This document shows positions 1 to 7,757 of a stretch of DNA of 64,000 nt, piece by piece. A model generated the notes under the pieces. It saw only the letters and a program-made list of their open reading frames with translations. It made no database searches and was not told the DNA's origin. How positions within the stretch are numbered: the stretch's first letter is position 1; every line of letters begins with the position of its first letter. The stretch spans positions 806,001-870,000 of the forward strand of contig NZ_JAODVR010000001.1 in assembly GCF_025399835.1 (NCBI RefSeq), read 5' to 3'. The stretch comes from Haloarchaeobius sp. HME9146 (lineage in GTDB: Archaea; Halobacteriota; Halobacteria; Halobacteriales; Natrialbaceae). The translations under genes were made by a program, and so were the position numbers.

Positions 1-307
1 CGCCATCGGTCACGTACTGGCCGTCGACGAGCACGTCGACGTTGCTCGTCTCGTTCGGCAGCCGCTGGTTCCCGGTGTTCTTCACCAGGAGCGTGATGGT
101 GTCCGAGCCGTCGTCGTACACCGCGGTACTGCCGGGGTCGGAGATGATGTCGACCTCGGTGTCTATCTTCTGTGCCGCGTCCGCACTCTTGGCATCTATC
201 GAGCTACTCACCTCGCCGACGTTGGTCACCATGGTCCCGGCGACGCTCACCGCGATGAGCATCGCGGCGATGAACATGATGAGACTCGAGACTGATGTGC
301 TTGCCAT
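1..307 (-). CDS. arlG: Archaellum protein ArlG (FlaG), cut by window edge
   Basis: The reading frame starts at the ATG complementary to 305-307 and runs off the left edge after 102 codons without a stop. It begins with a short leader and one hydrophobic segment (about residues 9-28) that resembles an archaellin-type N-terminus, followed by a beta-rich part with repeated VLVDG-type strands. ArlG proteins form a filament with ArlF at the base of the archaellum and bind the S-layer. It lies 1 base downstream of arlF and is surely co-transcribed with it. The size, N-terminus and position after arlF fit ArlG; the C-terminus and the expected arlH, arlI and arlJ genes are outside the window. Confidence 0.82.
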   Translation of the reverse strand, partial: MASTSVSSLIMFIAAMLIAVSVAGTMVTNVGEVSSSIDAKSADAAQKIDTEVDIISDPGSTAVYDDGSDTITLLVKNTGNQRLPNETSNVDVLVDGQYVTDG

Positions 308-308
308 C

Positions 309-743
309 TTACACCTCCGTTATCGTTTCCGCCACGCCGTACTCGGTCACCACCTTCACCCGGTCCGGGGTGGTGGTGATGCCGGTCAGTTCGAACTCGA
401 GGGACTCGCCCGGCATCCAGAGGACCCGGCCGGAATCACCCTCGACCCGCGTCGTCGCGTCGGTCCGGTAGACGCCGTCGACCAGCAGGTCCGTCTCGTT
501 CACCGAAAGGGTGCGAGAGCCGGTGTTCGTGACGTTCACCGTCAGGGTGTCCGCGCTGGCGTTGTACGTCACGTTCGTCACGTTCATGTCCGTGTTCCGC
601 CGTTCCAGCTCGCGCTCGCCGCGGTCGTCGACCGCGGTCGTGACCCGCTCGTTCGCGCTCTCGAGGACCGGGACGGCCGTGCTCACGGTGAGGAGCACGC
701 CCACGAACAGGATTGCCGCCGCGCCACTGATACTCAGTCCCAT
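309..743 (-). CDS. arlF: Archaellum protein ArlF (FlaF)
   Basis: A 144-residue protein with one N-terminal membrane segment (about residues 6-27) and an extracellular beta-sandwich-like part rich in NVT-type N-glycosylation sequons (three within residues 53-72). ArlF family proteins sit in the pseudoperiplasm, bind S-layer protein and anchor the archaellum stator. I chose the ATG at 741-743 because the frame upstream lies inside arlCE and lacks hydrophobic character. The gene starts 2 bases after the arlCE stop and ends 1 base before arlG, so the three form a tight operon. Length and topology match the family. Confidence 0.85.
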   Translation of the reverse strand: MGLSISGAAAILFVGVLLTVSTAVPVLESANERVTTAVDDRGERELERRNTDMNVTNVTYNASADTLTVNVTNTGSRTLSVNETDLLVDGVYRTDATTRVEGDSGRVLWMPGESLEFELTGITTTPDRVKVVTEYGVAETITEV

Positions 744-745
744 GG

Positions 746-1936
746 TTACAGTCCGGTGTCGTCCATCGTCTCCTGGACCGCGCTGAGCTTCATGATGTAC
801 TCGTAGCTCTCGGCGTGGTCCTCCGCGTTCAGTTCTTCCGGGTCCCGACTCGGGTCCACGTTGAGGTCGAGGTCCGGTCCCGAAAGGACGCCCTCGAGGT
901 ACGATTTCACCGCGGGCGATATCCACCCGATCTCCTCGTAGTAGGCGATCGCCCGCAGGGTCGCCGCGGGCCCCGCGCTGGTCACCAGGTCGGTCAGCCA
1001 CTCGAACACGATGATGTCCGTCGCGTACGTGTCCGCGAGGCTGGGCAGCGTCGCGTCGGAGCCGACACCTTCGGCGGCGACGAACGGGTCGGTCGCCTCC
1101 GTCACCTGGTCGGCTCCGTCCTCCCGGTCGTTCTGTGCAACGTCCTGTTCGGCGGTGCTCATCTCGGCGTCCTCCGATTCGGACGTGGTCTCGACCTGTA
1201 TCTCGTTGTCCGGTTCATCTGCTTCTTCTGGGCTATGCGTCTGTACTGTTTCGCCGTCGTCATCGTGTTCCTCGTGGTCGGCTTCGACCGCCGAATCGGC
1301 CGCCTGCTCCGCTTTGAGGTCGTCGAACGACACCGCGTCGCCGTCCTCGTCGTCCTCGTCCGCGGTGGAGTCGGTCGGTTCAACGGGGACCTCGTTGTCG
1401 TCCCCGTCTACACCGTCCTCGTCCGCGTTTTCGCCGTCCTCGTCGTCCTCCTCGCCGGCCGGCATCCCGGCCGGTTCGTCGGTCTCGGTGGCGAAGCCGA
1501 ACCCCTCGGCGTCTTCGTCCATCGCCGCGCCGGGCTGCCCGCCCTCCATGAACGGGTTCGCGCTCGCGGTCAACTGGTCGTAGATGCCGAGCAGCTGGCG
1601 GACCGTGTCGTTCACGTCTTCGATGCGATCGGCGACTTGCTCCTGAGAGCCCTGGATGCCGTCCAGCTGGTTCTGGGACTGGCTCAGGTCCTCTTCCATC
1701 CCGTCGATACGCTGTTCGAGCGTCTCGATCTGCTCTTCCTGGTCGAGCTCGTCGATGGAGACACGGGTGTTCTGTGGCTGGGGGCTCTGGTTGCCCTGTC
1801 CGGGCATGCCGCCCTGTCCAGCCTGTGAACCGCCTGCCGACTGCTGCTGCTGGTTCTGGCCGGCACCGGGGGCGGTCCCCCGTGCCTGATTGCCGCCCGA
1901 ACCGAGGAAGTCGGCGAGGATGTCTCGAAGTCCCAT
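746..1936 (-). CDS. arlCE: Archaellum cytoplasmic ring protein ArlCE (FlaC/E fusion)
   Basis: A 396-residue protein. Residues 15-55 are Gln/Gly-rich; 58-125 form a coiled coil (ArlC-like); 140-280 are a very acidic Asp/Glu linker with almost no predicted fold; 283-396 match the conserved ArlD/E domain (FEWLTDLV, YYEEIGWI). In euryarchaea ArlCDE proteins connect the archaellum motor with CheF and the chemotaxis system. The C-terminal domain makes the assignment firm. The long acidic linker looks expanded, typical of salt-adapted proteins. It is first of the recognisable operon genes; a possible 29-residue ORF precedes it by 9 bases. Confidence 0.9.
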   Translation of the reverse strand: MGLRDILADFLGSGGNQARGTAPGAGQNQQQQSAGGSQAGQGGMPGQGNQSPQPQNTRVSIDELDQEEQIETLEQRIDGMEEDLSQSQNQLDGIQGSQEQVADRIEDVNDTVRQLLGIYDQLTASANPFMEGGQPGAAMDEDAEGFGFATETDEPAGMPAGEEDDEDGENADEDGVDGDDNEVPVEPTDSTADEDDEDGDAVSFDDLKAEQAADSAVEADHEEHDDDGETVQTHSPEEADEPDNEIQVETTSESEDAEMSTAEQDVAQNDREDGADQVTEATDPFVAAEGVGSDATLPSLADTYATDIIVFEWLTDLVTSAGPAATLRAIAYYEEIGWISPAVKSYLEGVLSGPDLDLNVDPSRDPEELNAEDHAESYEYIMKLSAVQETMDDTGL

Positions 1937-1945
1937 GTCGTGTCG

Positions 1946-2035
1946 TTAGTACTCGTCTTCGCTCGTGTGCGAGCCGTCGTCTCTGCGACGTAGTGCGAGT
2001 CTCGCGACCGTCTCTGTGCTCTCAGCAGTCACCAT
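1946..2035 (-). CDS. Possible 29-residue leaderless ORF upstream of arlCE
   Basis: An ATG at 2033-2035 opens a 29-codon frame ending at 1946-1948, 9 bases before arlCE. The predicted peptide is hydrophilic, with a basic middle (LALRRRDD) and an acidic end (TSEDEY). A TATA-like box at 2054-2061 lies about 25 bases from this ATG, the spacing expected for a leaderless haloarchaeal transcript, which is the main support. It could be a real microprotein, a leader peptide that couples translation into arlCE, or chance. I recognise no family. Confidence 0.35.
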   Translation of the reverse strand: MVTAESTETVARLALRRRDDGSHTSEDEY

Positions 2036-2053
2036 CGAACACTTACAGGGTAG

Positions 2054-2061
2054 TTTGTATA
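2054..2061 (-). promoter_or_regulatory. TATA box of the arlCE-arlF-arlG operon
   Basis: The minus strand reads TATACAAA here. Its centre is about 25 bases upstream of the ATG at 2035, so transcription would start at or next to that codon. No other TATA-like sequence was seen between it and arlCE. Confidence 0.5.
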
Positions 2062-2096
2062 GAGGCTCGTACGAGTTCGGAGGCCGACTCGGTGGG

Positions 2097-2192
2097 CGTA
2101 TCGAGACGTGAGTCGACGACCGATTCGACGCCCGAGGGCATACGGGCCTTGATAGGCTCATACTCCGATGCCATACTCGGGGAACGCTCCCC
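2097..2192 (+). promoter_or_regulatory. Archaellin upstream module, copy A
   Basis: Contains a 20-bp block (2097-2116), an ATAC..GCCTTGATAG block (2140-2155) and a GGGG/CCCC hairpin (2179-2192). The same three parts recur with exactly the same offsets (0, 43 and 82 bases) before the second archaellin gene at 3577-3671. It probably holds the promoter and a 5' leader hairpin. In this copy a further 193 bases separate it from the start codon. Confidence 0.6.
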
Positions 2193-2385
2193 AAGCTGTG
2201 ATGCTACACATCGGCTCACCCCGGAACGGGGAACGACGTTCGCGGCAGCTGGCGACAGACGGGATCGACCCGTCCGCCCAGCTGCCGGTTGGCCCATCTG
2301 GGCCATGCGCAGCTGGTCACGGCCACGTGGGCCATCTCGCCCGCGCGGTCGTGAGTGAGCCACTCGCACACGGGGTGAAATACCG
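2193..2385 (+). other. Highly structured leader segment before the first archaellin gene
   Basis: This segment has no counterpart before the second archaellin gene. It contains a nested hairpin (outer arms 2244-2252 and 2277-2286; inner arms ACGGG 2259-2263 and CCCGT 2269-2273), a perfect 6-bp palindromic hairpin at 2291-2304, and more GGCC-rich arms after it. A GGGGTGA Shine-Dalgarno-like site sits 7 bases before the ATG at 2386. It reads as a long structured 5' UTR. No ORF on either strand looks real. Together with the divergent promoter it fills the 2036-2385 gap. Confidence 0.5.
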
Positions 2386-2961
2386 ATGAACGTAACGGAA
2401 TCAAAAGATGGTGACCGCGGGCAGGTCGGAATCGGCACCTTGATCATCTTCATAGCGATGGTCCTGGTGGCCGCAGTCGCAGCTGGCGTGTTGATCAACA
2501 CGGCCGGCATGCTCGAAGCGAAGGCGTCGGACACGAGTTCAGACGCCCAGGCCCAGGTCTCGAATCACATCACCGTCGTTTCGGCGACCGGTGAAGTGAA
2601 CGCAAATGGCACCGGAATCGATACGGTCAACATCACCTTGATGAAGGCCGCCGGTGCCGGCGACATAGACCTGACCAAAGCGTCGTTCGAATGGGTCTCA
2701 GACACCGCAGCAGTCACGCTGTCAAGCGACAGCACTGCTGTCTCGCTCACGAAGATGAGCGGAGACTCGAACACGACGCTGAACGACCGCTCCGACCGGA
2801 TCCGCGTCACCATTAACGTCACTGACGCAGCAGTCGAAGGACAGTACCTCGCAGAGGGCGAAAAAGCGATGTTGCAGATAGTCGATGCATCTGGGGCGAA
2901 GACGCTTTACGGCATCAACGTCCCGTCGACCATCTCCGACGAGAAATTCGTCAAAGTCTGA
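2386..2961 (+). CDS. arlA1: Archaellin (archaellum filament subunit) 1
   Basis: A 191-residue preprotein with a class III signal peptide: residues 1-11 are a hydrophilic leader ending DRG, and prearchaellin peptidase (PibD/ArlK) should cut before QVGIG. Residues 12-45 are the conserved hydrophobic helix that packs in the filament core ([19 protein letters not shown]). The rest is a beta-rich outer domain with four N-glycosylation sequons. The start codon has a GGGGTGA site 7 bases upstream. It differs from the two downstream archaellins over most of the outer domain, so it is probably the older paralogue. It lies head to head with the arlCE operon. Confidence 0.95.
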   Translation: MNVTESKDGDRGQVGIGTLIIFIAMVLVAAVAAGVLINTAGMLEAKASDTSSDAQAQVSNHITVVSATGEVNANGTGIDTVNITLMKAAGAGDIDLTKASFEWVSDTAAVTLSSDSTAVSLTKMSGDSNTTLNDRSDRIRVTINVTDAAVEGQYLAEGEKAMLQIVDASGAKTLYGINVPSTISDEKFVKV

Positions 2962-3004
2962 GAGGGAAACGAACCGTGCCCCATCCGGGGCACCACGATC
3001 ACAC

Positions 3005-3469
3005 ATGAACGAACGCACAATCAACGCGGACGCGAACGCAGATGGAGTCCTCTCGCCGGAGGACCTCTCTCCCGACGAGGACCGCGTCAAGGCCCTCGAG
3101 GAGAACCGGTTCGTCGTTTCGGCGAGCGAGGACTCGGCTGCGAACACGTACGGCGGTGAGAACCGATTACCGGACGTGGACCCGGCGCTCATCCCAGACG
3201 TCGGGTCCGACACCCGGGACCGGGACCGGCCGACCAGCGGGTCGGCCGACCCCGCCGATACGCTAGCGAACGCGAGTGCCCGCTACGGTGTGGACGTGAC
3301 GGTGAAGACCGACGACGGTATCGAACGCGAACAGTTGACCTCGAGCGACATTCGGGTCGTGTTCACGAAGTTGCTCCGCTGGTACGCACGGCAGCTCGAC
3401 GACGAGCTCCCACCGGAGGAGACGCTGCAGATCCTGCTCGACGCGTCCGAGCTCGAAGTTACGTACTGA
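3005..3469 (+). CDS. Acidic protein encoded between archaellin genes
   Basis: A 154-residue acidic soluble protein without signal or membrane segment. The N-terminal half (residues 1-85) is disordered and Asp/Glu/Arg-rich; the C-terminal half has a conserved-looking helical region (VVFTKLLRWYARQLDDELP). I chose the ATG at 3005 because the earlier frame overlaps the archaellin coding region and is basic. It follows the first archaellin by 43 bases in the same direction and so may be co-expressed. I recall similar unnamed haloarchaeal proteins near archaellin genes but cannot give a function; regulation or assembly of archaellin is only an inference from position. Confidence 0.7.
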   Translation: MNERTINADANADGVLSPEDLSPDEDRVKALEENRFVVSASEDSAANTYGGENRLPDVDPALIPDVGSDTRDRDRPTSGSADPADTLANASARYGVDVTVKTDDGIEREQLTSSDIRVVFTKLLRWYARQLDDELPPEETLQILLDASELEVTY

Positions 3470-3576
3470 ATCTGGTAGTTTCTCGGTTGTTTCTCGACGC
3501 TGTAGCGGTAGCGAAGAACGTGTGAGTTTCTACTAACCGATAGACTAGAGTACGGAAATCGGCTCGTTTTCCACCT

Positions 3577-3671
3577 CGTATCGAGACGTGAGTCGAGGTT
3601 CGAATCGGCACCTGAAATGATACTTGCCTTGATAGTACTACCTTGCTATGGACTATTCGGGGCGCATCCCC
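3577..3671 (+). promoter_or_regulatory. Archaellin upstream module, copy B
   Basis: Same layout as the module at 2097-2192: 20-bp identical block (3577-3596), ATAC..GCCTTGATAG (3620-3635) and GGGG/CCCC hairpin (3659-3671). Here the hairpin ends only 10 bases before the ATG at 3682, so it could occlude or shape the ribosome site (AGGAAA before the ATG). The duplication of this module suggests co-regulation of the archaellins. Confidence 0.6.
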
Positions 3672-3681
3672 ACCCAGGAAA

Positions 3682-4266
3682 ATGATAGTGGACAATACAA
3701 CGAACGGCGAACGCGGCCAGGTGGGCATCGGTACGCTCATCATCTTCATCGCGATGGTGCTGGTCGCAGCGGTTGCAGCTGGCGTGCTCATCAACACGGC
3801 CGGGCTGCTCGAAGCGTCTGCGTCCGACACGGGCGCGGACTCGCAAGCACAGGTTTCCAACCAGATCGACGTGGTCACCGCGGTCGGTGAGACGAACGCG
3901 ACCGACTACGTCGACACGCTGAACTTCACGGTCAAGAAGTCCGCAGGCTCGGGCAAGATTGACTTGCAGTCGGCGACCATCGAGTACCTCTCGGACGACG
4001 CGAGTACGACGCTCTCGTACGGTGCGACCGCGGACGCGTCGAACTACTCGACGACCTCGCTGGTCGGTAACGGCGACGACGTGCTCGACAACACGACCGA
4101 GCGCGTGAAGATCACGGTCGACCTCTCGTCGGGGAGTGGCCTCGCTGATGCCCTCGCAGCTGGCGAGGAAGCGACCGTCCGGCTGGTCGACCAGTCCGGT
4201 GCGACGACCATCTACGGTGTGAACGTCCCCGACACGATCTCGGGTGAAACGTTCGTGGCGGTGTAA
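3682..4266 (+). CDS. arlA2: Archaellin 2 (filament subunit, tandem pair)
   Basis: A 194-residue preprotein with the same class III signal peptide and core helix as archaellin 1 (cleavage between RG and QVGIG, residues 12/13). The outer domain has four sequons in the mature part. I chose the ATG at 3682 because the hairpin module ends just before it and upstream alternatives (TTG at 3643) lie inside that module. It differs from archaellin 3 at only about six mature residues. The next gene starts 2 bases after the stop, so both are on one mRNA. Confidence 0.95.
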   Translation: MIVDNTTNGERGQVGIGTLIIFIAMVLVAAVAAGVLINTAGLLEASASDTGADSQAQVSNQIDVVTAVGETNATDYVDTLNFTVKKSAGSGKIDLQSATIEYLSDDASTTLSYGATADASNYSTTSLVGNGDDVLDNTTERVKITVDLSSGSGLADALAAGEEATVRLVDQSGATTIYGVNVPDTISGETFVAV

Positions 4267-4268
4267 TC

Positions 4269-4853
4269 ATGTTCGGAGAATTCAACGCAGACGACGACCG
4301 CGGTCAGGTTGGTATCGGCACGCTCATCATCTTCATCGCGATGGTGCTGGTCGCAGCGGTTGCAGCTGGCGTGCTCATCAACACGGCCGGGCTGCTCGAA
4401 TCGTCTGCGTCCGACACGGGCGCGGACTCGCAAGCACAGGTTTCCAACCAGATCGACGTGGTCACCGCGGTCGGTGAGACGAACGCGACCGACTACGTCG
4501 ACACGCTGAACTTCACGGTCAAGAAGTCCGCAGGCTCGGGCAAGATTGACTTGCAGTCGGCGACCATCGAGTACCTCTCGGACGACGCGAGTACGACGCT
4601 CTCGTACGGTGCGTCCGCGGACGCGTCGAACTACTCGACGACCTCGCTGGTCGGTAACGGCGACGACGTGCTCGACAACACGACCGAGCGCGTGAAGATC
4701 ACGGTCGACCTCTCGTCGGCGACGGGCGTGGCTGATGCCCTCGCAGCTGGCGAGGAAGCGACCGTCCGGCTGGTCGACCAGTCCGGTGCGACGACCATCT
4801 ACGGTGTGAACGTCCCGGACACCATCTCGGGCGAGACCTTCGTCGCGGTCTAA
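4269..4853 (+). CDS. arlA3: Archaellin 3 (filament subunit, tandem pair)
   Basis: A 194-residue preprotein. Only the 11-residue leader ([11 protein letters not shown]) is unrelated to that of archaellin 2; the mature protein differs by A45S, T115S and a short GSGL to ATGV change. It keeps the class III cleavage site and four sequons. It has no promoter of its own, starting 2 bases after archaellin 2. A hairpin at 4913-4948 may end the transcript. Confidence 0.95.
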   Translation: MFGEFNADDDRGQVGIGTLIIFIAMVLVAAVAAGVLINTAGLLESSASDTGADSQAQVSNQIDVVTAVGETNATDYVDTLNFTVKKSAGSGKIDLQSATIEYLSDDASTTLSYGASADASNYSTTSLVGNGDDVLDNTTERVKITVDLSSATGVADALAAGEEATVRLVDQSGATTIYGVNVPDTISGETFVAV

Positions 4854-4912
4854 ACTAGCGGCTGACACCCGCTCCGAGTCGTCACGTCTGCGGGCGTATC
4901 CATCCCATCGGT

Positions 4913-4948
4913 TCGGTCTCCGGACCGGGGATGCGCCGGTGAGACCGA
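4913..4948. terminator. Inverted repeat downstream of the archaellin genes
   Basis: TCGGTCTC (4913-4920) pairs with GAGACCGA (4941-4948), with a GC-rich inner part. It lies 60 bases after the last archaellin stop and could end or stabilise that mRNA. No T-run follows, so the role is uncertain. Confidence 0.35.
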
Positions 4949-5043
4949 CCGGAGGAACGGCCGCTCGACGCGTCCGACCCACGGATGCGCTCGTAGACCC
5001 GACCCGGGATTTCAGTACAGTGCGACCGATCGACAGAAACGAT

Positions 5044-5168
5044 GTGGCGTATCCCACACACATCACAGGCAACGAAGATTCGGCTCGAATCGGTGTCGAC
5101 CCCTCACGCTATGATAGTGGCGTATCCCAGGGCACATCGCGAGGCAACGCGAGACTGACCCGATTCGT
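5044..5168 (+). repeat. Degenerate direct repeat in the 4854-5265 gap
   Basis: GTGGCGTATCCCA starts at 5044 and again at 5117, each followed by CACATC, AGGCAACG and a CGATTC/CGAATC element, giving two roughly 50-base units 73 bases apart. No gene is convincing anywhere in the 412-base stretch 4854-5265, which otherwise holds the hairpin at 4913-4948 and a TATA-like box (5236-5243) for the next gene. Confidence 0.45.
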
Positions 5169-5265
5169 CCCGGATTCGTACTCCATTCCCACCTTCGCGG
5201 GCTCGCGGGCACTTCCCACGTCCGTGACTCGCGTTCTTTTTACCATTCGAGGAGCTACCGCGTCT

Positions 5266-5691
5266 ATGAGCGATTCACCCCGTACGGAGTTCCTCGCAGG
5301 CGAACGTACCGACGACGTCGCACTGTATCTCGCCGACTCGTTCGTCGACGACATCGGCCGACTGGAGAAGTACGGCGAGCGCGCCGACGACGGCATCGTC
5401 ATCGTCGTCGACGGCGACAGCGGTCGGAACGCGTTCACCGTCGGCACCGGCTCGGACGCGATGGCGTTCGCCCAGGAGGCGATGAAGATCGAGGGGACCA
5501 TCGGTGCAGACCTGACCAGCGGGGAGTGCCCCGAGTGCGAGGGCGGGACTGTCGATTACGTGTTCGCGTTCGCCGAGGAGCAGAACGAGGAGGTCGGCGG
5601 GCTCTACGAGGAGGGTGACGTCATCCACGCCTACGCTCGCTGTACCTGCGGTGCGGCGTACAGCCACAAGTGGGTCGCCGGCGAGCGGTAG
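5266..5691 (+). CDS. Conserved haloarchaeal protein (DUF5807-like)
   Basis: A 141-residue acidic protein. The C-terminal half has a CPEC pair (near residue 87) and a CTC pair (near 127), which suggests a zinc ribbon. The N-terminal part reads like the haloarchaeal DUF5807 family (FLAGERTDDVALYLADSFVDD); that number is from memory. I chose the ATG at 5266 because a TATA-like TTTTTACC lies 26 bases upstream and the frame before it is non-coding in character. It precedes the sugar kinase gene by 3 bases, so the two form an operon. Function unknown. Confidence 0.75.
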   Translation: MSDSPRTEFLAGERTDDVALYLADSFVDDIGRLEKYGERADDGIVIVVDGDSGRNAFTVGTGSDAMAFAQEAMKIEGTIGADLTSGECPECEGGTVDYVFAFAEEQNEEVGGLYEEGDVIHAYARCTCGAAYSHKWVAGER

Positions 5692-5694
5692 GCG

Positions 5695-6624
5695 ATGCCC
5701 ACGGTCGTCACGGTCGGCAGCGCCCTGCTTGACCGAATCTACCCGGTGACGAACCTGCCCGAACCCGACGGCGGCGCGTTCGCTCGCGACGAGCAGCTCG
5801 CGGTGGGCGGGGTCGCCGCGAACGTGGCCGCGGGGCTGTCGACACTCGGGAGAGAGACGGGCGTCGTCAGCCGGGTCGGCCGTGACGACGACGGTGACCG
5901 CGTGCTCGCGGACCTGCGCGAGCGCGGCATCGATGCTTTGCGAGTCAAACGCGGCGAGGAGCGCTCCAGCTACACGATGATTCTGCGGGACGACGACGGG
6001 GAGCGCATGATAATCGCCGGCGGCGAGAGCATCCCGAAGCTGCGACTGGACGAGAACGATATCGACTACTGTCGCGAGGCAGACGCCGTGTTCACGAGTG
6101 CCTACGCCCCCGACCCGGCGGTCTCGGCGCTGGTCGAGGCGGCGCAGGAAGACGGCGGTTTCCCGCCCATCGTCTTCGACCTGGCGGGCCCGCTTGCGGA
6201 GCTGGAGGGGCGGGGAACCCAAAAAGAGACCATCGACGACCTGCTCTCTGTGGTGGACTGTTTCGTGTCGAGCGAGGTGCCCATCGAGTCGTACCTCGGC
6301 TGTACCGGCCGCGAGGCTGCTGCGGAACTTCGAGAGCGGGGCGTCTCGCGGGCCGCTCTGACCCAGGGCGAGGACGGCGCGTTGTTGCTCGACGGCGAGG
6401 AGATCGTCGAGGTGCCGGCGTTCGGGGTCGACGCCGTGGATACGACCGGTGCAGGTGACGCGTTCTCTGCGGGACTGGTCGATTCGTGGGTGCTCGATGG
6501 CAAGGCTGCGGCGAAGGCCGGCCGGTTCGCGGCGGCGGTCGCGGCCGAGAACTGTCTCGGCGCAGGGGCTCGCGGTGGGTTGCCGACGCGAGAAACGGTC
6601 GAATCGCGGTTGTCGCTGTTCTAG
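5695..6624 (+). CDS. PfkB-family sugar kinase
   Basis: A 309-residue ribokinase/PfkB-fold kinase that phosphorylates a sugar or nucleoside with ATP in the cytoplasm. Signature 1 is GGVAANVA (38-45); signature 2 is DTTGAGDAFSAG (249-260), with the catalytic base D255 and the anion-hole GAG. The usual length is 300-330 residues. The substrate cannot be read from the sequence. It follows the DUF5807-like gene by 3 bases. Its stop codon shares a CTAG with the stop of the opposing DHH gene, so the two genes overlap tail to tail by 4 bases. Confidence 0.9.
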   Translation: MPTVVTVGSALLDRIYPVTNLPEPDGGAFARDEQLAVGGVAANVAAGLSTLGRETGVVSRVGRDDDGDRVLADLRERGIDALRVKRGEERSSYTMILRDDDGERMIIAGGESIPKLRLDENDIDYCREADAVFTSAYAPDPAVSALVEAAQEDGGFPPIVFDLAGPLAELEGRGTQKETIDDLLSVVDCFVSSEVPIESYLGCTGREAAAELRERGVSRAALTQGEDGALLLDGEEIVEVPAFGVDAVDTTGAGDAFSAGLVDSWVLDGKAAAKAGRFAAAVAAENCLGAGARGGLPTRETVESRLSLF

Positions 6625-7715
6625 CGCTCCGTCTCGACGCCCTCGTCGTCCTCCTCGGGGAGGTTCCGGAAGGCGTCGATGATGACCTGCTTCGTCGTCG
6701 CGCCGCGGGTCGTCCAGTGGTGGGCGTAGTCCAGCATGTCGTCGTAGATGCGGGGCTTGCAGCCCGCGGCCTTGGGGTGGCCGCCGCCGTTGACCTGCCC
6801 TGCGACCTCGTGGCAGCGCTGGAACTCGTCGGTTCCTCGAATACTTGCCGAGCCGGCGGGCTTGACGATGACCGTGGCGTCAGCGCCCTTCTCGCGGAAT
6901 GCCTCGGCGACCTCGTTCTGGGAACAGCGGCCGTAGGTCACGGCCACCTTCCAGCCGTCGATGTTCCGAATCTCGCCGCGCTCGACCGCCTTCTCGATGA
7001 GCGCCTCCTTCTCGACCCGGCGCTCGGCGAGCAGCTCACGGGCCGTTTCGGGCAGTTCGACGCCGTGCTCGGCGACGATGTCGACGTACTCCTCGGGTTC
7101 GAGCCAGTACGCCAGGTCGGCGATGTCGTCCGAGCGGGGGTCCTCGCGGAGCCAGAGGTCGTGGTCGCGGGTGACTTTCGCGAGTTCGGCGAACTGTTCG
7201 TCGAAGTCGTAGTCGAGCGAGCGCAGCGCCACGTCGGCGGTACACTCCTCCTCGCTGTCACCGACGACGAGGTCGACGCCGGCCTGGCGGACCTTCGCGG
7301 CCACGTCGTCGTGCCACTGGTGGTGGTCGAACCAGCGGACAGAGGCGCTGTTCGCCATGAGGGCTTCCAGTTCCTCGTCGACGTACTCGAACTTGTCCGG
7401 GCAGAGGTCACAGACGAACACCTGCACGTCCGGGCTGGCGTAGTCGGCGACGCGCTGGAGGCCGTCTTCGAGTTCGTGCGGGCCGGCGGGGACGAGTGCG
7501 CCCTCGCCGAACACCTCGCGGACCAGTGCGACGCAGGCCAGGCCGTCGGCGTCGGGGTCGGCCACGACGGCGACCTCCTGGCCCTCCAGGGCGGCGGCGA
7601 CCTCGCGCTCCTTTCGCTCCTCGTCGATCTCGTCGGGGACGAAGAAACCGGTCCCGGGCAGGATAGATTTGCGGGACAGCGGCATGTCCTCGTCGTCGAT
7701 GACGTCTTCGTACAT
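6621..7715 (-). CDS. DHH-family phosphoesterase
   Basis: A 364-residue cytoplasmic phosphoesterase. The metal-binding motifs are DPDADG (53-58), a Cys/Asp motif near 100 and DHH (128-130); the C-terminal DHHA1 domain carries GGGHPKAAG (308-316), which binds the substrate. Such proteins hydrolyse oligonucleotides, cyclic dinucleotides or nucleotide phosphates (RecJ/NrnA-like). I cannot tell which. Alternative start at Met11 is possible because the first ten residues are very acidic. It is probably transcribed alone. Confidence 0.85.
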   Translation of the reverse strand: MYEDVIDDEDMPLSRKSILPGTGFFVPDEIDEERKEREVAAALEGQEVAVVADPDADGLACVALVREVFGEGALVPAGPHELEDGLQRVADYASPDVQVFVCDLCPDKFEYVDEELEALMANSASVRWFDHHQWHDDVAAKVRQAGVDLVVGDSEEECTADVALRSLDYDFDEQFAELAKVTRDHDLWLREDPRSDDIADLAYWLEPEEYVDIVAEHGVELPETARELLAERRVEKEALIEKAVERGEIRNIDGWKVAVTYGRCSQNEVAEAFREKGADATVIVKPAGSASIRGTDEFQRCHEVAGQVNGGGHPKAAGCKPRIYDDMLDYAHHWTTRGATTKQVIIDAFRNLPEEDDEGVETER

Positions 7716-7757
7716 GCCCGGACAGTGCGGGTGGGCGGGGAAGAAACCGCCGGTTCG

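Larger units (their letters stand above)
3682..4853 (+). repeat. Tandem archaellin gene duplication
   Basis: The two coding units, 585 bp each, are almost identical at the nucleotide level across their central part (from about 3731 and 4318 onward), including silent sites. At both ends silent differences cluster: four in the RGQVGIG codons and seven in the last 16 codons. This is the pattern left by gene conversion. Confidence 0.9.
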
